Shown: positions 57,031 through 64,000 of the stretch, piece after piece | Layout: every line of letters starts with the position of its first letter | Position numbering within the stretch: position 1 is the first letter of the stretch | From: Hymenobacter setariae | Lineage (GTDB): Bacteria; Bacteroidota; Bacteroidia; Cytophagales; Hymenobacteraceae | DNA length: 64,000 nucleotides | Assembly: GCF_007713685.1 (NCBI RefSeq) | Contig: NZ_VMRJ01000002.1 | Coordinates: forward strand, 992,001-1,056,000 | Direction: 5' to 3' | Notes under the pieces: generated by a model | Database searches by the model: none | What the model was told of the DNA's origin: nothing | What the model saw: the letters and a program-made list of their open reading frames with translations, nothing else | Program-made: the position numbers and the translations under genes

Positions 57031-57038
57031 CAAAGGTA
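57031..57038 (-). promoter_or_regulatory. -7 element, possibly of the DUF3850 transcript
   Basis: TACCTTTG on the minus strand (CAAAGGTA on plus), an exact consensus match 219 nt before the DUF3850 start. The intervening leader contains a GC-rich imperfect hairpin around 56876-56924 (CCCCCC and GGGGGG arms) and no ORF I can support. Confidence 0.45.
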
Positions 57039-57060
57039 CTAGCGCGGCGCTAAATTAACC

Positions 57061-58041
57061 TTAGCTAGGCGGCGGGGGTAAGGGCAAAGCTTGGTCGCGC
57101 ATGCACTTAAAATGCCCCTGTGGGCACTTCGCAAAGCCTATTTTGGAACACGGCCGGCAGGGTAGGCCCAGCACTTCGAGGGCTTGAAAACTAGTGCGGT
57201 AGGGGTACATGCCGAACTGTGGTACGGTGTTGCCCCACACACTAAAAATTTCTTTTCCGAAAGCCGCCGCGATGTGCATTAGCCCCGTGTCGTGGCTCAC
57301 TACAAAGTCGGCCTGCTGCACCAGCGAGGCCGACTGATGCAGCGAAAACTGCCCGCAAGCGTTGAAGACCGGCGAATGAGGACGCTGAAAAGCCAGCTCG
57401 ATGATGTGGCCGGTACTTTCGTCTTCGGGGCCACCTAGGAGCACCACGGGCCGGGGCGCTAGCTTGCCTACCAGCTCGATAAGCTTTTCGACGGGCAGGC
57501 GCTTGGTGGCGTGCTGCGCACCGATGGCTACCGCCACGTAGTTGCCGGGCTGGAAGCCGGGGGGGAGGGCGGCTGTTACCTCAACTTCCTGGCCGGGCGG
57601 GATAAAGTAATCGAGCCCGCCGCCATCGTCGTGAATGCCAAATGCGGAGGCAGCGGCCCGGTAGCGGTCTACGATGTGTACGGGCGGCAGGCGGTCTATT
57701 TTGAAGTTGACCAGCAGCCACTTCTGCCAGTTTAGTTTGTCGAAGGCGCGGCCCAGCACGCCCGGCAGCTGCAAGCGAATGAGCCGGGTACGCAGGTTGT
57801 TGTGCAGGTCCACGATGAAGTCGAACTGCTCGGCGCGCAGCTCGCGCACTAGCTCGCCTAGGGTGCCGCTGAGCACGTGGGTGCGGTCTACGTAAGGGTT
57901 GGCTTCGAGCAGACTGCGGTAGGCAGGCTTAGTGGCAAAGTGCACCCGCGCGCCCGGAACCTGGGTTTTGAGTTGCCGCACCACCGGCGTCGTCAGCACA
58001 ATGTCGCCGATAGAGGAGAAGCGGAGTACGAGAATCTTCAT
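57061..58041 (-). CDS. Glycosyltransferase family 9 (heptosyltransferase-like)
   Basis: 326 aa from the ATG at 58041 (MKILVLRFSSIGDIVLTTPV), the canonical GT9 start; the 15 extra codons upstream lie in a palindromic repeat. GT-B fold: N-terminal FSSIGDIVLTTP and C-terminal VAIGAQHATKRLPVEKLIEL, VVLLGGPEDE, and SHDTGLMHIAAAFGKEIFSV with WGNTVP, the ADP-heptose-binding region. It probably adds heptose or a related sugar to the LPS core at the inner-membrane face. The C-terminus is Cys-rich (GLPCRPCSKIGFAKCPQGHF), as in other Bacteroidota members. Confidence 0.9.
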   Translation of the reverse strand: MKILVLRFSSIGDIVLTTPVVRQLKTQVPGARVHFATKPAYRSLLEANPYVDRTHVLSGTLGELVRELRAEQFDFIVDLHNNLRTRLIRLQLPGVLGRAFDKLNWQKWLLVNFKIDRLPPVHIVDRYRAAASAFGIHDDGGGLDYFIPPGQEVEVTAALPPGFQPGNYVAVAIGAQHATKRLPVEKLIELVGKLAPRPVVLLGGPEDESTGHIIELAFQRPHSPVFNACGQFSLHQSASLVQQADFVVSHDTGLMHIAAAFGKEIFSVWGNTVPQFGMYPYRTSFQALEVLGLPCRPCSKIGFAKCPQGHFKCMRDQALPLPPPPS

Positions 58042-58070
58042 GGGTATGTCAGTACCGCGTCTGGCATGCG

Positions 58071-58150
58071 GCGCGCAGCGAAGCATCTCGTGTGGTGCAG
58101 TAACTAACTAACAACTTCTGCGTCAGCACGCGAGATGCTTCACTGCGCGC
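58071..58150. repeat. REP-like palindromic intergenic element
   Basis: Arms 58071-58090 (GCGCGCAGCGAAGCATCTCG) and 58131-58150 are complementary with one mismatch around a 40-nt interior. The GAGATGCTTC core resembles interspersed palindromes common in Hymenobacter intergenic DNA. It fills the gap between polX and the GT9 gene and may also act as the polX terminator. Confidence 0.6.
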
Positions 58151-58170
58151 TACGCGACAGTTTTACTCTT

Positions 58171-59886
58171 TTATTGCCGGGCCTTGCGCGCCGCGAAATA
58201 TGCGGCTACTTCGTCTGCTGACTTAGCGTTGAAGGTCATTTCCTTGGTCAGCATGCCTTTGCGGCCAGCCAGCACGCCGTAGCGCATGTCGGCGTAGCCA
58301 TCGGTGTGGTGGGCGTCGGGGTTGATGCTGAGCTGCACGCCCTGGCTAAGCGCGTAGCGCACCCAGCGCCAGTCGAGGTCAAGGCGCCACGGGTTGGCAT
58401 TGATTTCAATAATGACTTGGTGCTCGGCGCAGGCATCGATTACGGCCTTAAAATCAATGGGGTAGCCAGCCCGGCGCAGTAGCAGCCGGCCGGTGGGGTG
58501 GCCCAGCATGGTGCAGTGCGGGTTGGAAATAGCGGCCAGCAAGCGCTCGGTGGCGCGGGCTTCGTCCATCTTCAGATTGGAGTGAATGGAGGCCACGATG
58601 AAGTCGAACGAATTGCGCAGCTCGGTGTCATAGTCCAAGCTGCCATCGCCCAGAATATCAGCCTCGATACCTTTGAAAATGCGGAACGGCGCCAACTCTT
58701 GGTTCAGCTCATCTATCTCGCGCTGCTGCTGGCGCACGCGCTCGGGCCCGAGGCCATTGGCGTAGTGCGCGGCCTGCGAGTGGTCGCAGATGCCGAGGTA
58801 CTCGTAGCCCGCATCGCGCAGGAAGGTGGCCATCTGACGCAGCGAGTGGTTGCCGTCGGAGTAAGTGCTGTGATTGTGCAGCGAGCCGCGCAAATCACTG
58901 TCTTCGAGCAAGCGCGGTAGCTTATGTTCGGCGGCCAGCTCGATTTCGCCTAGGCCTTCGCGCAGCTCGGGTACCACGTACTGCAGGCCAGCTTTCTCGT
59001 ACAGCGCCTCTTCGCTGGCAAATTGCTCGCGCTTGGCCCACTGGCGTAGGGTGCGCGGCGCTGGCGGCGTGGCATTGGGCAGCGGCGCGCTTAGGTGGGC
59101 TTCGGTGCCCGTGCTGAGGAAAAGCTGATTAACAAAGTCGGCGGGGGCCACCAAGCGTACTGTTACACCCACGCCGCCCTCCACAGCGGTACCTACCCAC
59201 GCCCATGGGCCCGAGCGGCTGGGCTCGGCGCGCAGGCCGGGTGCCGCATCAAGCACGGCATGGATGGCCGCGAGGTCGGTAGTAGCAACCAAGATTTCGA
59301 CCGTTTCCACGATTTCGAGGGCGCGGCGGACTTCGCCCGTAGCGGCGGCTTCGGTCACGCCGGGCACTTGGCGTAGGCGCTCGGCCAGGTCGAGCCCTAG
59401 GCGCTCGGCCTGCGAAAAGAGCAGCTTACCCGCGCTTTGGTCGGTAAATGCAAGAGCAGCCAAAATACTTTCCTGCGTTTTGGCTCCGAAGCCCTTGAGC
59501 TTGGCTACCTGGCCAGCCTCGGCGGCTTCGCGCAATTGGTCGGGGCCTTCGATGCCGGCATCGCGCCATAGGGCCCGCACCTTTTTAGGGCCGATGCCTT
59601 TGATATTTAGAAGCTCTACTACGCCGGGAGGCGTTTTATCGAGCAGTTCTTGCAGTTCCTTGAAGGTGCCAGTGTCGAGTAGCTCGGCTACTTTGGCAGC
59701 CTGGGTTTTGCTGAGGCCGGTGCGGTCGGGCAGGCCGGGGCGGTCTACCTCAGATACCGGGAACTCCAGCTGCTCGAGGGCCGTGACGGTGCCATCGTAG
59801 GCTCTGATTTTGAACGGGTTCTCGTCGTGCAGCTCTAGTAGTTGGGCGGTGAGCTTAAAGGCACGAATGAGGGCGCGGTTATCCAC
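58171..59886 (-). CDS. polX: PolX-family protein: degenerate X-family polymerase plus PHP nuclease domain
   Basis: 571 aa, normal PolX length. The N-terminal region has helix-hairpin-helix segments (NIKGIGPKKVRALWR, KLKGFGAKTQESI). The palm should carry GS-x-RR and two metal-binding Asp in a GDIDILV-like strand; here it reads ATGEVRRALEIVETVEILVA, with Glu/Thr/Glu instead, so polymerase activity looks lost. The C-terminal PHP domain is intact: LHNHSTYSDG, GICDHS, KGIEADIL, VASIHS, LGHPTGR, and INPDAHH. A metal-dependent 3'-5' exonuclease or AP-endonuclease role in repair is therefore more likely than gap-filling. The loss is inferred from reading the motif by eye. Confidence 0.9.
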   Translation of the reverse strand: MDNRALIRAFKLTAQLLELHDENPFKIRAYDGTVTALEQLEFPVSEVDRPGLPDRTGLSKTQAAKVAELLDTGTFKELQELLDKTPPGVVELLNIKGIGPKKVRALWRDAGIEGPDQLREAAEAGQVAKLKGFGAKTQESILAALAFTDQSAGKLLFSQAERLGLDLAERLRQVPGVTEAAATGEVRRALEIVETVEILVATTDLAAIHAVLDAAPGLRAEPSRSGPWAWVGTAVEGGVGVTVRLVAPADFVNQLFLSTGTEAHLSAPLPNATPPAPRTLRQWAKREQFASEEALYEKAGLQYVVPELREGLGEIELAAEHKLPRLLEDSDLRGSLHNHSTYSDGNHSLRQMATFLRDAGYEYLGICDHSQAAHYANGLGPERVRQQQREIDELNQELAPFRIFKGIEADILGDGSLDYDTELRNSFDFIVASIHSNLKMDEARATERLLAAISNPHCTMLGHPTGRLLLRRAGYPIDFKAVIDACAEHQVIIEINANPWRLDLDWRWVRYALSQGVQLSINPDAHHTDGYADMRYGVLAGRKGMLTKEMTFNAKSADEVAAYFAARKARQ

Positions 59887-60027
59887 TAGCGTGAGTCAGG
59901 TTAGGGCGGAAGGGTAGGAGGGCTTACGCAGGAGCGGGCCCGGCGGCCGACGCAAAAGCCCCGCCGCCATCCACAATCAAAAGTACACCTCGCCGCCCGG
60001 AGGCAAATTCTCGTAGTATCTACGCCT

Positions 60028-60477
60028 ATGTTTTCCCCTCGATTAGCCCGGCTAGCGGCTTTCTTCTTTTTGCTGGGCCTGGCCGCCTGCCAGCCCCAAC
60101 ACCCCACCCAGCTGCCCCTAGGCGAGCTGGCCAAGCTGCACGGCACGTGGCTGCTAGTGCCCGAAGACAGCCACGCCGACACTCTCACATACCGGCGCAA
60201 TACCTACCGCTTCCGCTACCAGCCGGGTGGGCGGCCAGGCTTTCGCCTAGGGCAGGCTGGCAGCTTTGTGCGCTACGATGTGGCCCCCGGGGGCGGGCTG
60301 CTGGCCCAAGAAGGCACCTGGGCCGAAACCAGTACTGGTCGCTTATTAGTGCATCTGCCCGGCCTAGAGCCTGCCGAGCCTGACTACGAGCTGGAATTGC
60401 TCTCGTACAAGCAAGGCGTGTTGCGCCTGCGCCGGCTAGCCGAACGACCCGCGGTAGAGGTTATTCGCAATCCCTAG
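60028..60477 (+). CDS. Hypothetical lipoprotein
   Basis: 149 aa. The signal peptide ends in the lipobox GLAACQPQ. The mature part (LAKLHGTWLLVPEDSHADTL, YRFRYQPGGR, EGTWAETSTGRLLVHLPG, LLSYKQGVLRLRRLA) looks like a small beta-barrel of lipocalin-like character common in Bacteroidota lipoproteins. The function is unknown. A TATCTACG element ends 3 nt before the ATG, so this too could be a near-leaderless transcript. The stop TAG lies in a CCTAGG. Confidence 0.7.
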   Translation: MFSPRLARLAAFFFLLGLAACQPQHPTQLPLGELAKLHGTWLLVPEDSHADTLTYRRNTYRFRYQPGGRPGFRLGQAGSFVRYDVAPGGGLLAQEGTWAETSTGRLLVHLPGLEPAEPDYELELLSYKQGVLRLRRLAERPAVEVIRNP

Positions 60478-60601
60478 GTGCTGCTTGGAGCCGTGCATCT
60501 TACGTCAGGGTACTAGAGTAAGCTACCTGACACGAGCCCCAATGTACTGCGCCTTTATCCTACGCATTTGCCTCTCAAGCGCAACCTAGCATGGCGCTGC
60601 C

Positions 60602-60609
60602 GACCTTTG
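60602..60609 (+). promoter_or_regulatory. -7-like element immediately before the EVE gene
   Basis: GACCTTTG (one base off consensus) is 5 nt from the ATG at 60615, similar geometry to deoC and the PlsC-like gene. Confidence 0.45.
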
Positions 60610-60614
60610 CGGCT

Positions 60615-61031
60615 ATGAATTATTGGTTGGTTAAATCTGAGCCCGAGGCTTACGCCTGGGCTGACTTGGTGCGCGAAACGGGCACCGATTGGACGGGGGT
60701 GCGCAACTATCAGGCGCGCAACAATCTGCAAGCCATGCAGCCTGGCGACTTAGTGCTGTTTTACCACAGCGTAAGCGAAAAAGCCGTAGTGGGCGTAGCC
60801 GTGGTGCATGCCGCCGCTGCCCCCGATGCTACCGCCGAAGCTGGCAGCCCCTGGGTGGCTGTGCACCTGCGCCCGCACGCGCCGCTGCCCCGCCCCGTAC
60901 CACTGGCTGCCCTCAAGGCTGAGGTGCGCCTAGGGCAGCTGGCGCTGCTGCGGCAGTCGCGCCTATCGGTGCTGCCCGTGCGCCCCGAAGAGTTTGATAT
61001 TGTGCTCGAACTAGGGTCGGTTGAGAACTAG
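60615..61031 (+). CDS. EVE domain-containing protein
   Basis: 138 aa from the ATG at 60615 (MNYWLVKSEPEAYAWADLVR), the invariant EVE start; an in-frame ATG at 60591 would precede the promoter element. Core motifs: WTGVRNYQARNNLQAMQPGD, LVLFYHSVSEKAVVGVAVV, WVAVHLRP and LSVLPVRPEEFDIVL. EVE domains (PUA superfamily) bind modified bases in DNA or RNA, and stand-alone forms resemble thymocyte nuclear protein 1. It is probably a cytosolic reader of a modified nucleobase; the target is unknown. Confidence 0.92.
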   Translation: MNYWLVKSEPEAYAWADLVRETGTDWTGVRNYQARNNLQAMQPGDLVLFYHSVSEKAVVGVAVVHAAAAPDATAEAGSPWVAVHLRPHAPLPRPVPLAALKAEVRLGQLALLRQSRLSVLPVRPEEFDIVLELGSVEN

Positions 61032-61165
61032 AAAGCTCACCTTGACGATTTTAATTTATCAACCTTTATTTTTAACTATTCTTGTAAAAGAGCTTAGGTT
61101 TAAACGTTGTATTAGGCATTGGTTGAGGTTGCGAACAGCCATCAAATATGGTATCTTCGTAAGGA

Positions 61166-61193
61166 GGGCAGGCGGCCTATGAGCCGGCTGCCC
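61166..61193 (+). other. Hairpin in the 5' leader of the 61215 gene
   Basis: GGGCAGGCGGC and GCCGGCTGCCC pair with one mismatch around a short loop, 22 nt before the ATG and just after a TATCTTCG -7-like element (61152-61159). It may influence expression. Confidence 0.35.
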
Positions 61194-61214
61194 ACACCGT
61201 TAACCTCGACTGCT

Positions 61215-62804
61215 ATGAAACACTTCTGCGCGCTTTTACTATGCCTCGGGTCCTTGGCCTCATGGGCGCAGCAAGCCGAAGCTCCGTCCCCCCCCGGCGC
61301 TCCGATTCAAACTGCCCGCACCGAGCTGCTGCTCGACCCCTACACCGATGAAGTGGCCGTGCAAACCATGCCTTCCGATTCGGCCGTGGTGCTACTTATT
61401 AGTCGGCAGCCCAAGCTGGTGGGCCCCATGCAGTACTACTTTGCGCAGTACCGCGCCAACCTAGTGCTGCGCCACGAGCAGGCCGTGGAAATAAAGGATG
61501 AATATGACCTAGTGCGGCTGTGCAGCGAGCCGGGCGCGGTATACGCCTTGTTTCGCTCGCGCGTCATGCCGGGCCGCGTGTTGGTGGCTGCCTATAATGC
61601 CCGCGGTGGGCAGGTGCACACGCAGGAGTTTGATACCAAGCAGTACCGCCAGCTTGTATCGATGCGTGCCGTAGATGGGCGCCTGCTGGCCACCGTGACC
61701 CTGGCCGACCAGCTGCATCAAACCGTGCTGCTGCTCGATGTGGCCACCGGCCGCTTCCAGTTTCTGCCTTCGCTCTACGAGCCGCTCACTACTGAGCTCA
61801 CTAGTGTAATGGATGCACCGGCTGGCCGTGCCGAGTTTATCTTGAGCCAAACCAACGGCCGCAAGCAGCGGCTCATGCTCAAGCAGCTGTCGGCCGAGCA
61901 AGGCCAGCTGCTGCGCTCCGAAATGGTGCAAACCGAGAGCGAGCGCACTCTCATCACGGCGCAGCTGAGCCCGCCGCAGGACACCAGCGCTCGGCTACTG
62001 GCGGGTACTTATGGCCTGCGTGGGCCGCAGTATGCCCAAGGGTTGTTTACGACTGACCTCACCGCTCCGCCTGCCAACCCCAGCGACCCGCGCCCGGCCC
62101 TACGGTTCTACGACTTTAGGCGCCTAAGGCACTTCTTCGAGTACCTTAACCCTGCCAAAGAAGCCCGCCTGCGCACCCGCTCGGCCCGCCGCGACGAGCG
62201 CGAGGAAGCGCCTCTGCGCTGGCATTATCGTCTGTTGTTGCACGAGCTGCTGCCGCAGCCCGGCGGTGGCTACACGCTGGTGGCCGAGGTGTACTACCCC
62301 CGCTACCTCTACAACTCGTACGGACCTAGTAGCGTTGGCAGCCTAGGGGCCTTTAACAACCCGGGCAGCATGCCGCAGTCGTATGGCGTACCTGGCCGCA
62401 CCTTGATAGGCATCCGAACTACGCACGTGCTTGTCTGCGGCTTCGACCGCCGGGGTAGCCTGCTGTGGGATAACTCGTACGTGGTAGATAGCGACCTGCT
62501 GCACAGCGAGCTTGAAGAAGCCGTGCGCACGCTGACCCTGCCCGATGGGCGCATCGTGCTGGCCTATCTACTAGATAATGAGTTGCATTACAAGCTCATC
62601 AACCAAGGCGAAACCGGCCCCAACGACTTGAAAGTGCCCATCTTCACAGCGGGCCCGGGCATCAAGGAAAAAGTGCTCGACACGCGCCAGCCCGATGTGC
62701 AGCCTTTAGGGGAGCGCCAATACATAGCCAGTGGCTTTCAGCGTATTCAAGGCGAGCGCATGCCCGAGCGCCAGGTATTCTTTCTCCAAACTCTAGAATT
62801 CTAA
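61215..62804 (+). CDS. Unrecognised secreted protein, beta-propeller-like
   Basis: 529 aa from the ATG at 61215 (MKHFCALLLCLGSLASWAQQ, signal peptide); the longer frame from 61119 runs through the promoter and leader hairpin. The mature protein shows repeated strand patterns (YDLVRLCSEPGAVYALFRS, HQTVLLLDVATGRFQFLPS, HVLVCGFDRRGSLLWDNSYV, GRIVLAYLLDNELHYKL), suggesting a beta-propeller or similar all-beta fold. No catalytic motif, lipobox or T9SS C-terminal domain was seen. Periplasmic or outer-leaflet location is likely. The function is unknown. Confidence 0.7.
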   Translation: MKHFCALLLCLGSLASWAQQAEAPSPPGAPIQTARTELLLDPYTDEVAVQTMPSDSAVVLLISRQPKLVGPMQYYFAQYRANLVLRHEQAVEIKDEYDLVRLCSEPGAVYALFRSRVMPGRVLVAAYNARGGQVHTQEFDTKQYRQLVSMRAVDGRLLATVTLADQLHQTVLLLDVATGRFQFLPSLYEPLTTELTSVMDAPAGRAEFILSQTNGRKQRLMLKQLSAEQGQLLRSEMVQTESERTLITAQLSPPQDTSARLLAGTYGLRGPQYAQGLFTTDLTAPPANPSDPRPALRFYDFRRLRHFFEYLNPAKEARLRTRSARRDEREEAPLRWHYRLLLHELLPQPGGGYTLVAEVYYPRYLYNSYGPSSVGSLGAFNNPGSMPQSYGVPGRTLIGIRTTHVLVCGFDRRGSLLWDNSYVVDSDLLHSELEEAVRTLTLPDGRIVLAYLLDNELHYKLINQGETGPNDLKVPIFTAGPGIKEKVLDTRQPDVQPLGERQYIASGFQRIQGERMPERQVFFLQTLEF

Positions 62805-62845
62805 CCTAGGGAGTAAGAGGATGATAAAGTGCCTCAAACGGCAGT

Positions 62846-62907
62846 AAGACAAAGCTGGCAAGAAGTAGGCGGCTGCTAAACCGCCCACTTCTTGCCAGCT
62901 TTGTCTT
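62846..62907 (+). terminator. Long hairpin terminator
   Basis: 27-bp arms (62846-62872 and 62881-62907) with one mismatch around loop CTGCTAAA, ending in TTGTCTTTTAG. Confidence 0.75.
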
Positions 62908-62934
62908 TTAGTTACTCCCTTTTATAGCATCGCT

Positions 62935-63510
62935 ATGCTACTTGCCACGCATACCGGTCAGCCCCACGAAGCTGGCCTTGATGAGGCCGGACGCGGCTGC
63001 CTGGCCGGGCCCGTGTTTGCGGCGGCCGTTATTCTACCGCCCGACTATAACCCTGCCTTTCTCAACGACTCCAAGCAGCTCAGCGCTCGCCGGCGCGACG
63101 TGTTGCGCGCGGACATCTGTGCTAATGCCATTGCCTGGGCCGTAGCCGAGGCCAGCCCCGAGGAGATTCACGCTATCAATATTGCGCAGGCTAGCTACCT
63201 GGCTATGCACCGGGCCGTGGCTGCCCTGGCCGTGCCAGCTACTCACCTGCTTGTCGATGGCAACCGCTTCAAGGTGCACCCTAACTTGCCTCACACCTGT
63301 ATTGTGGGCGGCGATGGCCTGTACCGCAGCATCGCGGCGGCTTCCATCTTAGCCAAGACGTTTCGCGACGAGCGCATGCACGAGTTGGCCGCCGAGTTTC
63401 CGGCCTACGGCTGGCACCAAAATGCCGGCTACCCCACAGCTGCGCACCGGGCTGCGCTGCGCGAACATGGCGTGACGCCGCACCACCGGCTGGGTTTCAG
63501 GCTCCTCTAG
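62935..63510 (+). CDS. rnhB: Ribonuclease HII
   Basis: 191 aa. It cleaves the RNA strand at RNA-DNA junctions and initiates removal of misincorporated ribonucleotides. The catalytic acidic set lies in GLDEAGRGCLAGPVFAA (DEAGRG), in LLVDGNRF, and downstream near AAASILAKTFRDERM; the C-terminal YGWHQNAGYPTAAHRAAL is typical. The ATG at 62935 gives a short N-terminus before the core, as usual. It converges on a response regulator gene across a perfect 32-bp inverted repeat. Confidence 0.95.
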   Translation: MLLATHTGQPHEAGLDEAGRGCLAGPVFAAAVILPPDYNPAFLNDSKQLSARRRDVLRADICANAIAWAVAEASPEEIHAINIAQASYLAMHRAVAALAVPATHLLVDGNRFKVHPNLPHTCIVGGDGLYRSIAAASILAKTFRDERMHELAAEFPAYGWHQNAGYPTAAHRAALREHGVTPHHRLGFRLL

Positions 63511-63513
63511 GTC

Positions 63514-63587
63514 AATAAGTAACGAATAAGGAGCAAGGAGCGGCCCGTAAAGCTAGGCCGCTCCTTGCTCCTTATTCGTTACTTATT
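63514..63587. terminator. Perfect 32-bp inverted repeat between convergent genes
   Basis: Arms 63514-63545 and 63556-63587 are exact complements with a 10-nt loop. No T-tract is present; it is named as a terminator because of its position and stability, though it may be an interspersed repeat. Confidence 0.6.
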
Positions 63588-63594
63588 GAAAAGT

Positions 63595-64000
63595 CTATTG
63601 CTTCATTTTGAGCAAATCCAAGAACAAGCTGAAGCTATCAACTGTGCCGCCGCCCTCGCCGCCAAACGAGTCGAAGGTCAGGGGCTTGATGATATAGCCG
63701 CTCACGTTTAAATCCTTGGCACCTAGGCGGTCGGTGTCTAGGTCCGACGTGGTCATAATGAACACGTTAAGGTCCTGAAACTCGGGGTCGTTGCGGAGTA
63801 TCTTCAGCAGCTCTAGGCCGTTGAGACGGGGCATGTTGATGTCAAGCATCATCAGGCTGGGGCGGGCTATCTTGGCTTCGCCGTTTTCGCCGCGCAGCAT
63901 GTTCAGAGCTTCGCGACCGTTGCGGGCGTGCACCAGGGGCACTTCGATGTGTTGCTTGCGCAGCTCGCGCTGCACGTTCATCACGTCCATTTGGTCGTCT
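63595..64000 (-). CDS. CheY-like response regulator, 5' end beyond window
   Basis: At least 135 residues; codons for D-D-Q precede an internal ATG at 63990, so the true start is off the right edge (a D-D-x-x-D/N acidic pocket is expected there). Receiver-domain marks: the phospho-acceptor Asp in LMMLDINMPRLNG, the switch Thr in FIMTTSDLD, and the conserved Lys in GYIIKPLTF. No output domain follows; the protein ends in LFLDLLKMKQ. It resembles Rcp1-type single-domain regulators that work with phytochrome-like or hybrid kinases; the kinase is not visible. Confidence 0.9.
   Translation of the reverse strand, partial: DDQMDVMNVQRELRKQHIEVPLVHARNGREALNMLRGENGEAKIARPSLMMLDINMPRLNGLELLKILRNDPEFQDLNVFIMTTSDLDTDRLGAKDLNVSGYIIKPLTFDSFGGEGGGTVDSFSLFLDLLKMKQ

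Noticed and set aside
58042..58086. Longer N-terminus for the GT9 protein
   Set aside because: The extension lies in the palindromic repeat; GT9 proteins start at MKILVLRFSSIGD.

Overview
The window reads as a chromosomal segment of a GC-rich member of the Bacteroidota, most likely Hymenobacter or a close relative (Hymenobacteraceae, Cytophagales). The evidence is two SusC/SusD pairs, type IX secretion (T9SS) components and a T9SS-sorted protein, Bacteroidota-type -7 promoter elements (TAnnTTTG) with few Shine-Dalgarno sequences, a long SecA, and GC-rich coding DNA of roughly 60%. I saw no tRNA, rRNA, CRISPR array, integrase or transposase. Most of the window is ordinary core genome; the accessory-looking parts are the left-end McrBC locus and the SusCD block.

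Layout. 1-3.9 kb: the end of an unrecognised gene, then a converging mcrB-mcrC type IV restriction operon. 4.1-6.6 kb: secreted GH2 glycosidase. 6.7-12.3 kb: dapF, a GNAT acetyltransferase, a glycosyltransferase plus UDP-galactopyranose mutase (galactofuranose), epoxide hydrolase, and a tiny secreted Tyr/Arg-rich protein. 12.4-21.9 kb: secA, deoC overlapping a SPOR-like lipoprotein gene, M20 peptidase, an outer-membrane protein, hsp20 and htrA. 22.2-30.2 kb: a 14-repeat RCC1 protein with a T9SS sorting domain, two tandem paralogous small proteins, ALDH7, a lipoprotein, Nudix hydrolase and a PlsC-like acyltransferase. 30.3-37.2 kb: gatC, an 11-TM/TPR protein, ABC ATPase, PduO-type cobalamin adenosyltransferase, ilvE, and prfB with its programmed frameshift. 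37.3-47.9 kb: two divergent SusCD pairs around a 1.3 kb AT-rich non-coding gap. 48.1-56.4 kb: SDR, hslU, porQ, lon and a PorE-like OmpA protein. 56.5-64 kb: DUF3850, heptosyltransferase-like GT9, PolX, a lipoprotein, an EVE protein, an unknown secreted protein, rnhB and a truncated response regulator.

Functional links. Envelope biology dominates: Sec export (SecA), T9SS parts (PorQ, PorE-like), a T9SS client (the RCC1 protein), periplasmic and cytoplasmic quality control (HtrA, Lon, HslU, Hsp20), TonB-dependent glycan uptake, and surface glycan synthesis. McrBC is the only clear defence system; I found no undescribed multi-gene defence system.

Most notable sequence signals: (1) the palindrome CCTAGG, counted by eye about 80 times, several-fold above a simple composition estimate, yet absent from the first 4.8 kb that holds McrBC; (2) a PolX whose polymerase active-site aspartates appear replaced while the PHP nuclease motifs are intact; (3) genes whose TAnnTTTG-like element lies only 4-5 nt from the ATG, implying leaderless mRNAs; (4) perfect 31-32 bp inverted repeats at convergent gene junctions; and (5) a 14-repeat, probably double-propeller RCC1 protein exported by T9SS.
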